From Smittium culicis (Eukaryota; Kickxellomycota; Harpellomycetes; Harpellales; Legeriomycetaceae), in contig LSSN01000179.1 of NCBI GenBank assembly GCA_001970855.1, positions 1-32,073 of the forward strand: a stretch of DNA of 32,073 nt. The letters are read 5' to 3'. The notes below the pieces were generated by a model. The model made no database searches and was not told where the DNA came from. It saw only the letters and a program-made list of their open reading frames with translations. Positions 1 through 10,343 of the stretch are shown here, one piece after another (the stretch's first letter is position 1; every line of letters begins with the position of its first letter). The position numbers were made by a program, and so were the translations under genes.

Positions 1-1763
1 CTAGAGCGGCGGAGGGGGGTCGGTTGAAAAATTATTTTTTTAGCATTTATTTTATTATTGAATAGTTCAATTTTTTTGTAATATCATCATAGGTATTTTA
101 TCTTTAATAATTTTTGAAATAAAATTTTATATTTTTTATATACTCAAAATGTTCCCAAATATATTTTCTATATTAATTTCTAAAATATGTCAATTTAATA
201 TTTTTTAAATTATATTAAAAACTGATAACGACAAGATATTTTTCATTTAAATTTAATTAAGAAAAGAGGTAAATATAATCACTATATCTTACTATGTATC
301 AGATATTATTATTCAATTTGAATAAATTATTTGAATAAAAAATTTAAATAGAGAAAATTCAACATTTATAAAAGCAAGTTGTATAATTGTGAAATCTTTA
401 TAAATATTAGTGCAATTTATATTTATTAATTATTATTAGATTTGTGCTTTTCGATAACCCTTATTCAATGTTAAGAATTAGTATTTTATATTGAAAAACA
501 AGGCTCGAAATTACGTATACTTATTTTTATCAGTATATTGTTCTAATTTAGAGAATTTTATTACTATTATATCAATAATATACCTTTTGAGTTATATTCC
601 AAGAAATTCGTGGTTGATTTCATAAGATGAACTAAAAGATGTATTAAAAATTTAAAATTTGACACAGTTCTATACATTTAGTATAAATAAATTTACAAAA
701 ATTAAATTTCATTAAAAATATAAGCTATTAAAAAATAGTTCATAAATAATAAAAATGAACAAAAAAAAATAAAATTTTTTTTATCTTGCTACCATCCGCC
801 GCTATATCAGCTGTGTGCCCACTAGTCATTGGTTCAAGATATCAAGTGTATAATTAATTCAATTTTTTATGGTAAATACACTCCAAAATATCAGATGATA
901 TGAAAAGTATTGTTGCGAAACACGCATGAAATAAATATGTGAATGGCATATGTGTGCGTTATTTTTGAATAAATAAGTCTGAAAACAGTTCCCAAATAAT
1001 AGTTGTCTCAATTTATATATTATCACTACATTATTGTTTATATTAATTTCATTTTGTTGTTTTATTATAATGCTACTGTGTTAATAGTAGCGTTTCATTA
1101 GTTAGTATTCTTCTAATAACAAATATTGTTAGTAAAGCGTAATCAAACACAAAGTATGAATACGAAAGGTATAAAAACCGACTTGATTTTTTTTAAATTT
1201 TACTTTATCTTTATATATTTAAAAAGGTCATAAAAAATAAATAAATGGAACAAAATTCCAACCAAAACAAATATACAAAACAATATTTATATTCAGTCAC
1301 TTAATAATTCTAAAATTAGAAAGTACGCTAAATATTAATCTTATATTACGCACTGTGATTACACGGGCGTAACAGTAAAAAAAATCTAAATAATGCATTT
1401 TGAAATGAATATACAGCTTGGGGCGATGTATTTGGATGTAGGTTTAGCTAAAAGCAGTATTTATCTAAAAGAATCTAATGATTGAAGTTAAAATATTTTT
1501 GTTAAATTCACAATCAAATAAGATATATAATTAGCCATAAGAAATAATCAGGTTTGAACGATTTTATTACTTTTGCGCTATGTTAGAGAGTTTGACTAAA
1601 AATTAATCTGCGAGTTTTAATATCCTTTTTCATGGTTATAAATATAATATCGCTCTGATTGCAAAAATTGTGCAACGCAAAAGTAAAGAGAATGAAAATT
1701 ATAATAGAAGCGCAGATTTTATTTATTGTAAGTATCACGGAGATTTTTCTCTTGTACGTTTTG
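1..1763. other. AT-rich intergenic DNA
   Basis: I see no gene here. The stretch is dominated by A and T runs and has stops in all frames at short intervals. It opens with a G-rich patch at 4-19 inside an otherwise AT-rich sequence. A partial inverted copy of that patch lies at 792-806 (see the separate repeat entry). The open frame at 1583-1801 on the minus strand runs into the TTAA element beginning at 1764, has lysine- and isoleucine-rich random composition, and is not called. Confidence 0.6.
2..806. repeat. Possible terminal inverted repeats of a decayed element
   Basis: Bases 2-16 read TAGAGCGGCGGAGGG. The reverse complement of 792-806 reads TATAGCGGCGGATGG, which matches at 13 of 15 positions. 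Both ends carry TA at the outside, as expected for a TA-inserting element. The 775 bp between them are AT-rich and hold no coding sequence. This could be a non-autonomous Tc1/mariner-like element or a chance pairing of two GC-rich patches. The left end lies at the window edge, so its flank cannot be judged. Confidence 0.25.
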
Positions 1764-1960
1764 TTGACCCTTTCCCGTCCAACACTCTTTAAAAAAATCA
1801 ATTTAATGATTCGTTAATGAATTATAAGATAATTTATTATTTGTTTTTAATATATAATATACCAATATTCCTTAAAGCCTCGAAATTAAAATATTTTAAC
1901 TGAACGCTGTTGGCTATATCTTGTGGGTCAAAAATAGTCTACCGCCCGTGAAAGGGTTAA
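1764..1960 (+). mobile_element. TTAA-ended short element, copy A (piggyBac-like MITE)
   Basis: This 197-bp element begins TTGACCCTTTCCCGTCCAAC and ends CCGCCCGTGAAAGGGTTAA. The ends are imperfect inverted repeats of the form TTAA-CCCTTTC...GAAAGGG-TTAA. The left TTAA has mutated to TTGA. The interior is AT-rich and non-coding, and resembles copy D in the same orientation (both contain the octamer GCTGTTGG about 55 bp before the right end). TTAA target sites next to CCC/GGG termini are the hallmark of piggyBac transposons; this is a short non-autonomous derivative by inference. Confidence 0.75.
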
Positions 1961-2530
1961 GGCTTTTTAGTAGCACAGGAGAGATAATGGCGAACATTAA
2001 TTGGCTAAAAATGTTATAGGACGAGTAATATAACTCTAAATAACAAATCGCGAGAGAGATGGGGGAGGTTATTGGCTAGTGCTATGTGCGTGATGGTTTT
2101 TAGCATAGGGGGCTAGCAGATCGAAATCTAAAGTAGGCTTATTGCAGCGCATATTACTGTGCATTACACAGGCCAATAGCGCGCCGCTATGGGTAAAAGC
2201 TTAGAAAAGAAGACTAATTGGATACAATGAAATTTGTGTAGTCAGAGGATTCAAGGCGTGTAGAAAAAAACGCGAATTTACTTGCAATTAGTAAAAGCGT
2301 GTTATTTTCTGAGTTGATCTGATATTTTTTTATGGAATAGCGGAGTTCATACCAGCGTATGCAAGACAATTTAATTTCCTACATAAATCTCACTTCTATA
2401 TTTTACTTTATTCATATTTTTATTATCTTTGGCACGTTTATTCGTCAGATTTATATCGTTTTTTATAACTTTTTTACTCTTACAATTATCGCGTATACTA
2501 TATCCTTCTTACACAACTTCTAAAAGCTAA
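1961..2530 (+). promoter_or_regulatory. 5' region of the NELF-B gene with CCAAT boxes
   Basis: This stretch is visibly less AT-rich than the flanking spacer and precedes the NELF-B start. It contains ATTGGCTA at 2000-2007 and again at 2071-2078, and an opposite-strand partner GGCCAAT at 2171-2177. All are CCAAT-box-like. A hairpin pairs GCTAG (2075-2079) with CTAGC (2113-2117) and CTATG (2082-2086) with CATAG (2104-2108). A second small hairpin pairs CTGTG (2158-2162) with CACAG (2167-2171). No open frame is convincing. The promoter role is inferred from position and composition. Confidence 0.4.
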
Positions 2531-5326
2531 ATGTCCAATTCTGCCGATTTTAACAGCATGAATAAGAACGGTTCAATTAGGTCTGTTGGCCAAGATCAAA
2601 TAAAAAAAAATTTCAATTCGGGAAATGTTCACGAAGCTGTAGATTCCTTTTTTTCTGAAAACCGACTCCAAACCGAGTTTTCTGATTCCCTTTATTGGAT
2701 TATTGATTTGCTTCGAATATCAAGGTCAAAATTTCATGTAAAAGTTTTGCAGCATTTAACCAAAGAAATAATTTCAGACATAAAGCAAGCTGCCAGAGAT
2801 GCTAACGACAACTCCGGTTTACTTGGAAATCAGTATTTCTCTTCGAATTACTCTCCATTAGCAAGCAAAGTAAATATTAAAGATTTCATTTATAAACTCG
2901 AAAATTATATCGACATCCACGAGGTTGTCGTCTTAATGATTGAACTTCTTGAGCAGGTAGAAGATATGCCTTTACCGCAGTCATTAATTCACATTCTTAA
3001 AACCGATTTTCCTTTATACAAAAGATGCGGCATTTCGTTAAAAAGAAGAATCTGGCACCAAGATCATGAAATTCTAATTACTGATGTAGATCAAATTCTA
3101 AATTCTTATTGCGCAGATGTAAATCTGTCAACTCTAAATAAAGAAATGTCCAAACAAAACATGTACCACGCTACTAAAATAAGGTAAATTTCATCATATC
3201 TAAACCATATCTTACGTCCCCTTTTTTCCTTATTAATCTAATACATTTATATTATAACTTTATTTTAATAACATTTAAATATATTTCCAATCTAGTATAA
3301 TTTTTCTTATAATATTCTATTTTACCCCTAAATAAAAAACTAACGACTTTTTTTATTAAACCACCATATTCTAAAATTTTCCTTTTCCATTTTATACAGG
3401 AGAGAACATCCAGACTTATACCACATTTTTGAAATAGTTAATGGTGATGTTTCTCTTTATAACGCTGTTACTGATGTCGTAGAAAAAAAGTTCAAGGCTA
3501 CATACAGAATAGAGCTCTGTACTTTCAGGCTAGATTTTTTGATGATTATGCACAATCATGACGTTAGAAAGGTGTTTATTTTTACTCCTTATTATAAAAA
3601 ATTTTCAACTTTTAAAATTTAATTTGTATCATACACTACTCTTACAATTTTAGGTGGTCGAAAACGATCCTGTTTATGGACTTGCTTGGTCCCTAGACTC
3701 AGGTATTATCAAACAAGTAATTGAGCCAAAAAGAATCCGCGAAATTGAAAGATCAATGGACTCCTGCACTTCTAATGTCAGTGTTATAAAGTAATTATAA
3801 TCTATCCTCTAATCCCTTTCATTCTTAAATTTAATTTTAGTATAAAATTATTTTAACCATTTTCATTTTTTAATTTTTTAGAACCTTTGCTATGATATGC
3901 ACCTCACCATTCTCTCGCCATCTATTCTCCAGAAGCTGCATCGAACTAATATACAGCTTAAAATATAGTGATAGCATCAAAGTAAACTTTTTTTTTTTCA
4001 ATTATATATATTATCCTTATTTTTCTCTTAATATTCGATCTAACTCTTTCTTAATAACTTTTTTTATTATTTTAGAGTAACTCTGAGCTAGCCTGGCTTA
4101 TACAGATGATCTCATTAAGTTCTAACTTTTTGTTCGTAGTTTCGCCCGAAATAACTGAAATCCCCAATTTATTAAATGAAAGGGACCTTGCTGCTATTCA
4201 CCAGTTATGTATAGAAATTTATGAACTTAAAAAAGGTGCTATTGGTGTTACTGATTTTAGCCATTTAAATTTGATCGAATACTCAGAAGTTGCCCGTCAG
4301 TTGGTGTATAAGATTGTTTTAGACTTTATAGAAAACGGAGAATTTGGAATCGTTGATGCTATGTTACCTCTTCTTTGGAGAGCTACCTGTAGGCTATATG
4401 AGAGACTAGATGACGAATATTCAGCTGATCCCAAACACACAATGGCAAAATCAGATGATGCTGATGGTTTTAATGACGACAGATCAAACTTACACTTTGA
4501 TATAAGTGGAATTTTACCTGACCCTACTTCTATATCAAGCTTCATAAATTATAAAAATAGAGTCCCATGGCAGCAGCCTCAGGTTAAAAGCACTTACAAT
4601 AATAGCGAAGTATGTTTCTTTGAGCTCGAGTCGTTTGTCCAGAGCCTAATAACAACAATAACTAGCACTAAATCTCTAACTACCAAACTTTTAAATTCTG
4701 GAGCAATGAGTAACCGCTTATTCATGTTTATGGAAAAATATGCTAGAGTTAACACTTTCGGCCACATACAATTCTTGCGCCTTATTGAAAAAATTTCCTT
4801 GACTTTATCTGCAGCAATGAATGACGCATTTAGCAGTTCTGGAACTATATCATCGCAAAGAAACCCCAGCAGCGACCGCGGTATTTATGGCTCCAAAATT
4901 TCTAAGACCGCTTCACATAACAATGGTTTTGGAAAAATCAACTTGAACAAAGACAACAAACAAGAGAATAACTGGAATTCGCCTGATAGCTTTAGCAGTG
5001 GCGTAACCGGAAATAATGGCGTAAATAATCACTTATCCCCTGTCTCTCATTTTGGAATTCTTGGCGATAGCCCATTCTCAGTTGATGATACTAGCAACGT
5101 TGACGATGGAATGCCTATAATAGATATGCTTGGTGCTGCAAATCTTGCTTTTAGGTACTCTGAACGTCTTGCTGCTTATGGATCTGTCGACATTTATAGT
5201 TACAATGAGTTAGTTAATGCTTACAATAAAGTTATTTCTAGCTCCCCTGCAAACGCATTCAACTTTAGAGTCAGTAAGCTAAACTGCCCTCAAATTAACA
5301 ACTTTTTTAATATATCCTTTGAGTAA
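2531..5326 (+). CDS. NELFB: Negative elongation factor subunit B (NELF-B / COBRA1), 5 exons
   Basis: NELF-B is the scaffold subunit that joins the two halves of the NELF complex, which holds RNA polymerase II in promoter-proximal pause in the nucleus. My spliced model uses exons 2531-3183, 3400-3571, 3654-3790, 3882-3981 and 4076-5326, giving 770 aa. All junctions are GT...AG and keep frame; donors are GTAAAT, GTGTTT, GTAATT and GTAAAC. Recognition rests on colinear motifs: DFPLYKRCGISLKRRIW near residue 175, where the family has an ELYRACAVEVKRQIW-like block; CTFRLDFLMIMHNHDV near 260, like the CTLRAELLMSLHDLDV block; then DPVYGLAWSLDSGI and EPKRIREIERSMDS, followed by a TFAMICTSPF block. 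The C-terminal half is more diverged and carries a Ser/Asn-rich insertion at about residues 607-709, so the protein is longer than the roughly 580 aa of animal forms. The gene converges on the RBM25-like gene. I am confident of the family, and less so of the exact exon 5 boundaries. Confidence 0.85.
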
Positions 5327-5521
5327 CTTTCTTTTCATAAAGCCGAATAACATATTTTAATTGATAATAAACTTCTACCAAAAAAATTATATCCACCTCT
5401 CATTTTAATTTTAGATGATTTATTTTTTAGTAGTTTTTAGAATTTTTTTTTTTTTTAAAAGAAAAAGAAAAGGAAGGACAGATAGAATCAAAACTATATA
5501 CCAAATTTTAGTGATTAAATT
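5327..5521. terminator. Shared 3' spacer between convergent genes
   Basis: Only 195 bp separate the NELF-B stop from the RBM25-like stop. The plus strand has AATAAA-like AATAAAC near 5365-5371. On the minus strand AATAAA lies at 5416-5411, just past the RBM25-like stop. The two 3' untranslated regions therefore probably overlap. The open frame across 5415-5726 on the plus strand is antisense to the PWI exon and is not called. Confidence 0.35.
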
Positions 5522-7914
5522 TTACGATCGTAAGCTTGACGCCTCAGTTTCGAACACAAGTACTCTCCATAGCCTAGCAACAAAAATAGGAGAATCTTCA
5601 TCCAAGACCATTTCAAGTTCAGAGACAAGGAGGTTTGGCGGTAGTTTTTTCATAAGGTGGCTAATGATAAAATCCAAGATTTCTTTGTATTCTGAGCCAT
5701 CGCTAGATGACGATGAATCAGGATGACCTAGATACTCTATTAGCCTCTTAATAACAACTGGCTTTATTTTTTCATTTAGCATTTCCTATACAATAGTTTT
5801 AAAAATATATAGTTATTTAAAATAAATTTTAGGCATTTATATTAATGGCTACCTCTGTAGCAAACTCCCATTTAACTTTCCAATCAAACAGTTCTTTAGG
5901 GTCCACAGGAATACTTTTTACTAATTCTTCTAAAGATTTCCTGTCATCCAAAGTCTGGGATTTATCATCGCTTTTCGAGTTAATATTAAGTTCGGCATGA
6001 GTTGGTTTAGAATTATGGTGCTCTATTGTAAATATTAATAATTAGGTTTAAATCATCAAATATCACGGATATTGATTAGGAGATATATTATAGTAAAAAA
6101 AATAGGAGTATTTTTCAAATTGATTGAATTACCAAGTATAAATTGTTCTTTCATTTCTGGTGATGCATTATTATTTCCTTTTGAAGCTTTAGGGTTATTG
6201 CCCAATTTTAAAGAGTCTGAATTGATTGTTTGATCAGAAGGCTGAGCAGTGCTAGCATTGTTATTATTACTGTTGTTTAGCTTGGATAAATCGGCCTCAA
6301 CTCGCAATTCTTTTTCTTCTAATCTTGCATCCTTTTCATCGGCTTCGAGTTCGCGATCTCTAATATACTTTCTTCTGCTCCACCAACGTTCTCTATTGCG
6401 GTAATATTCTTCAGCTTGTTCCTTCTCTTTCTTTATATCATCCCAATTACTTAAACGGGCATTCATAATATCGCGATCGCGTATAAATCGTTCGATACTA
6501 TCATCTTCTCTTTCAGACGCTCTATCGATTCGCTTATGAATATCAAATTCATGATCCAACCACCTCCTCTCCTTCTATAAAAAAAACATTGAAATAAATA
6601 TCGATTTAAAATTAATAAATGAAAAAAAATCATAAGACGAAATGAAAAGAGAAAAACCTGTTTAAATATATCAATTTTTTCAGAAGCTTTTCTTTCGCTA
6701 TATCTGAATTCTTTAGCCTCTTCATCTCGTATTTCTTGCTCTAAACGCGGCGAAATTGGTCTAGTAGTATCAGGGACTTGATTAATTTGCCCGGTTTCAT
6801 TCTTTTCTGTAGCTTGATTTGACGAGCTGTTCTCAGGCTCATTATGAGCAGGAATAGAATTTTTTGAAGGTAAACTAGATTTAATTTGCTTCACTAGATC
6901 AATAACCAAATTTCTGACCAAAGATTTAGAAATATTGTCTTTTTCTCTGTCGACCTAATGTAAAGTGTACATTAAATTTTAAAATCTACAAAGAAATATT
7001 ATAGATATGAAGTAATTTAAATACATCAGTTAGTGCCCTCGATGCTTCGTATTTATCAAGTGATTGTTTGATATTTTCTTCGACTTTAATCTATAATAGA
7101 AGGTCAAATAAATTGTAAAAAATAAACAAAGCATAAAATTTTTTTAATTAAGAAAGCTTACAACTAATCTTTTTGTTTCGCCGATCTTTGTAGGACTAGG
7201 TAGCTCCAAGCCAGCGTCTTCGCCTTTGGTTAGAACTCGGAAGATTCTTAGAGTGCTTTCAATATCTTTAAATTCGCAGAATCCAAAACCTCTAGGAACG
7301 CCGTTAGCACCCACAAGTCTTTTCCAAGACTTAAGCTCGCCGCAAGTCTGAAAAGAAAAAATAATAAGAAGAATTCAATTTATAAACTAGCCGATGAAAG
7401 GAAAAAAAGAGTGTATAATATTATTTACCTGCAATAAAGATTCAATCCATTTGTCAGTAATTCCCTCTGGAATGCTTCCAACAAACACTGACGTGGATAT
7501 TTGATTAGCGTTAGGAACAATAGATTGTGGATTACTAACAAGTTGTGGAGGTACCGGAGTCGGAGGAAATTGAGAAATGTTGGGGATATAGTTAATAGGG
7601 GGTCTATACCCAACATTCGGAGGAAAATGATTTTGTGGAATCATTGGTGCAGGGATAGGGGTATTTTGGTAGCTAGGCATATTTTGGATAGATGGAGGCG
7701 GGATAGGCAAGTTATTTAACGTCATGGGTCTCTGGAAGTTGTTCGGATGCAGATTAGGTCTTTGGATGTTCATCTGATTGTTAAAATTCCCTGGAGGATC
7801 TCCGGGCGCTATAAAGTATTTAAAAAAGAGTTAAATAATGTAAACAGGAAAAAACGGTAGTTTAAAAGTTTAATAAATAATAATACGATAATGAGGTGGA
7901 CCGAAACCGCTCAT
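5522..7914 (-). CDS. RBM25: RBM25-like splicing factor (RRM + PWI), 8 exons
   Basis: RBM25 is a U1 snRNP-associated nuclear protein that influences splice-site choice. My model joins exons 7914-7887, 7808-7429, 7347-7162, 7090-7025, 6954-6658, 6574-6133, 6022-5853 and 5785-5522, giving 610 aa with frame kept at every GT...AG junction. Order of parts: a Pro/Asn-rich N-terminus; one RRM from about residue 115, with RNP2 VFVGSI (117-122) and RNP1 RGFGFCEF (155-162), split by an intron between the two; a charged Glu/Arg/Lys-rich middle (about 220-400, with WDDIKKEKEQAEEYYRNRERW); an Asn/Ser linker; and a C-terminal PWI domain (about 498-605) including LVKSIPVDPKELFDW, VIKRLIEYLG and VLDEDSPIFVARLWRVLVFE. 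This RRM-RE-PWI order and the PWI sequence identify the family. It is shorter than the animal protein because the RE-rich middle is reduced. An earlier start at 8072 is possible (see findings). Confidence 0.85.
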
Positions 7915-10148
7915 TTCAATTATGTTTAATTTGAATGCTTGCTAAATAACAACAGAGTTTAAAGTACACAAAACATTCAAGTTTTTGATTCAATTAAAAG
8001 TCCAACCGAATTAATGCTTCGATTATTCAGATTTGGATTATTGCCTGCACCATTATCACCAAATTCACTCATTCGCTAAAAATTGAAAGCTGACCTATTA
8101 AATTGCTTAATGGAATTTTTAATTACCAATAACATTACCAAAGAAAATAATCAATTCTACTTTTTATGCTTCGAATTAAGATACCTGCCAAATATTATTA
8201 TATACTCGCATCAACCTATCATTAATATATACTAAACAACAGTTTTCAAATCAAAGGAAAGGCTATAAAACCTCAACTAAAATAATCAAAAACAATAAAA
8301 TTACTGCTCCCATATTTCTTAGTTCTTTAATACCCGCTGAAGGTCTTGATCACATTTAATTTCTAACATTCCATTTAAAACAAGAGCAGTATAATATACG
8401 TGAAATCGCTAGAAATATACAATATTTTAATGCATGTGAATATAAGCTAGCTAGATTTAAGAGTGTACCAATAATTATATGTGCAATTTATCCTTCTACT
8501 TTCAAAGTTTTTACTTTATAAATAAATTTTTTTCTTAGTAACTATGAAAAAATTTTAGCACGCCTTGAATAAAATTTTTATACAACTTATATAGCATAGC
8601 TATTTTCAAAAAATTATTATTATTGGCTTATTTAAGTGTATTATGCCCAATTCAATCCCTTCATTAAATTTCTGGATTGCGAAAATAACCATGTAATATT
8701 TAGTAAAAAGTAGTTCAATATTTATAATATGTATTAACTTTTTAATCATCATAAATATCCGGAAACTAAGGAAATATATATAATATCCTGTCGTTAGAAA
8801 CGTATTTAGTCAAATTTTAAATTAAAAAATTTATGAATCTATTACTTTAACTAAAATTTTCAATAAATGGAATTCATGACTAACAATAATTTTTAAAATG
8901 CTTTGATTTAATTATTTACTTCCTACTAAAAAAATAAACTAGAATTTATTTACGATTTACCTTAGTTTAGGTGGAATTAATTTGAATTAATACTCTTTTT
9001 TTATATATACTCTGTATTTATACAAGCCTAGTATTATTATTATATATCCTATATATTTTAACGAATTATTTATTGATGTTTTCGTAACTCAATTTTCAAA
9101 AAATTAAAATTTTAAGCTTTATTTTTTTTATTAAAAAATTTAGACTTTTCTGTAGTATATTATTAAAAAATAGTATTTATTTTATTTTTCCAAGTTAGAC
9201 TAAAATTTTATAGCAAAAGATTAATATCAACAAAAAACAATTTTTACATATTCAAGTTAATAGTAGTTTCTAAATCTCATTTCTGCATTTTACTGTATTT
9301 TATTTTCAGTATAAATTTTTGAATAGATCCTAAGTACCAGATTGGCATTAATTAGATAAATTCTTGGATAGCTGAAATTTATGATTATTTTCGTAAATTT
9401 AATGTCTATATTATTACATTTAACGCATAAGTTGATTATTTTTGATAATATTGAGTTTTTTAATTAAAAAAATTGAATAAAGTATTTTTATATCTGAAAT
9501 ATTACATGATCAAAATTTAGATATATCTTAAAACAGTTTAAATAAATAAATTATAAAGTTAGATTAATTTTATATAATGCTAAATTTTTCGCAGAGCTAA
9601 GCTCTTTACGATTTTAAACAAGATTTAATCGAAATTAATTTTTCGTCAAACTCGGTTTTTTTTTATCGTTATACAAAGAAAATTTACGTTCTCTTTGTAT
9701 AGAGGCTTTTTTTTATGAGTTAGTGACTAATAGGAAAATCAATTCTCATATTTTATATCAAAATATTATTATCACTTGTATTCCATTATCATCGCCCTTT
9801 ATATTTCATTACCATTAACATTCACACTCTACTGTTATTATACTTTATAAGTGCTGTTTTTTTGTTCTCATTGACACAATATTGATTTATTTTTACCCAC
9901 AAACTTTGTTATAATGAGTTTTTGATAATTTAAATTACAAAAAGAAGCAAGATTTAGTAAAATTTATAAATACAAAATGTTTTCTATATAATAAAACTCA
10001 AAAAAAATTACGTCTCAAAAATTACTAATGGATTTAATACACCTATAAAATAAATTAAGTTTTTATAAACAGCTTGATACAAATAACTACGACTAAAAAT
10101 TTATAAAATAGTTAGTTATTTTATTCAAGGTACAATTAAAAAGCATAA
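7915..10148. other. Spacer upstream of the RBM25-like gene
   Basis: The first ~160 bp can be read as an additional first exon and intron of the RBM25-like gene (ATG at 8072, donor after 8007, acceptor before 7941). Beyond that I see only AT-rich DNA with no frame worth calling. A hairpin with 10-bp perfect arms, TATACAAAGA at 9670-9679 and TCTTTGTATA at 9692-9701, is followed by a T run at about 9707-9714. Confidence 0.5.
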
Positions 10149-10343
10149 TTAACCCTTTCTCGGGCGGTAGACTTTTTTTCATCTACAAAATATAGTCAAC
10201 TGAATACGATAAAAATAATTTAAATTCGAAAATCAATCAATAATTTGATTGCTATAGAATGTCAACAAATAAAAATTTTAATTATATATCATATACGAAT
10301 CAATAATTTCATTTTTCAAAGAGTGTTGGGCGGAAAGGGTTAA
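10149..10343 (-). mobile_element. TTAA-ended short element, copy B (piggyBac-like MITE)
   Basis: This 195-bp element starts TTAACCCTTTCTCGGGCGGT and ends GTTGGGCGGAAAGGGTTAA, with an intact TTAA at both ends. Read on the minus strand it aligns with copy A: the end with CCAACACTCTTT comes first and the end with AGTCTACCGCCCG comes last. It is inverted relative to copies A and D. There is no coding capacity. It lies alone in the long AT-rich spacer. Confidence 0.8.

Noticed and set aside
3892..4080. Separate small protein at 3892
   Set aside because: This is NELF-B exon 4 read in frame through its following intron, not an independent gene.
6463..6921. 152-codon minus-strand frame as its own gene
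   Set aside because: It is RBM25-like exon 5 read through into the next intron; splicing at 6658 restores the family reading.
7425..7719. Frames on both strands over the RBM25-like exon 2
   Set aside because: They overlap the Pro-rich N-terminal coding exon in other frames and have no support of their own.
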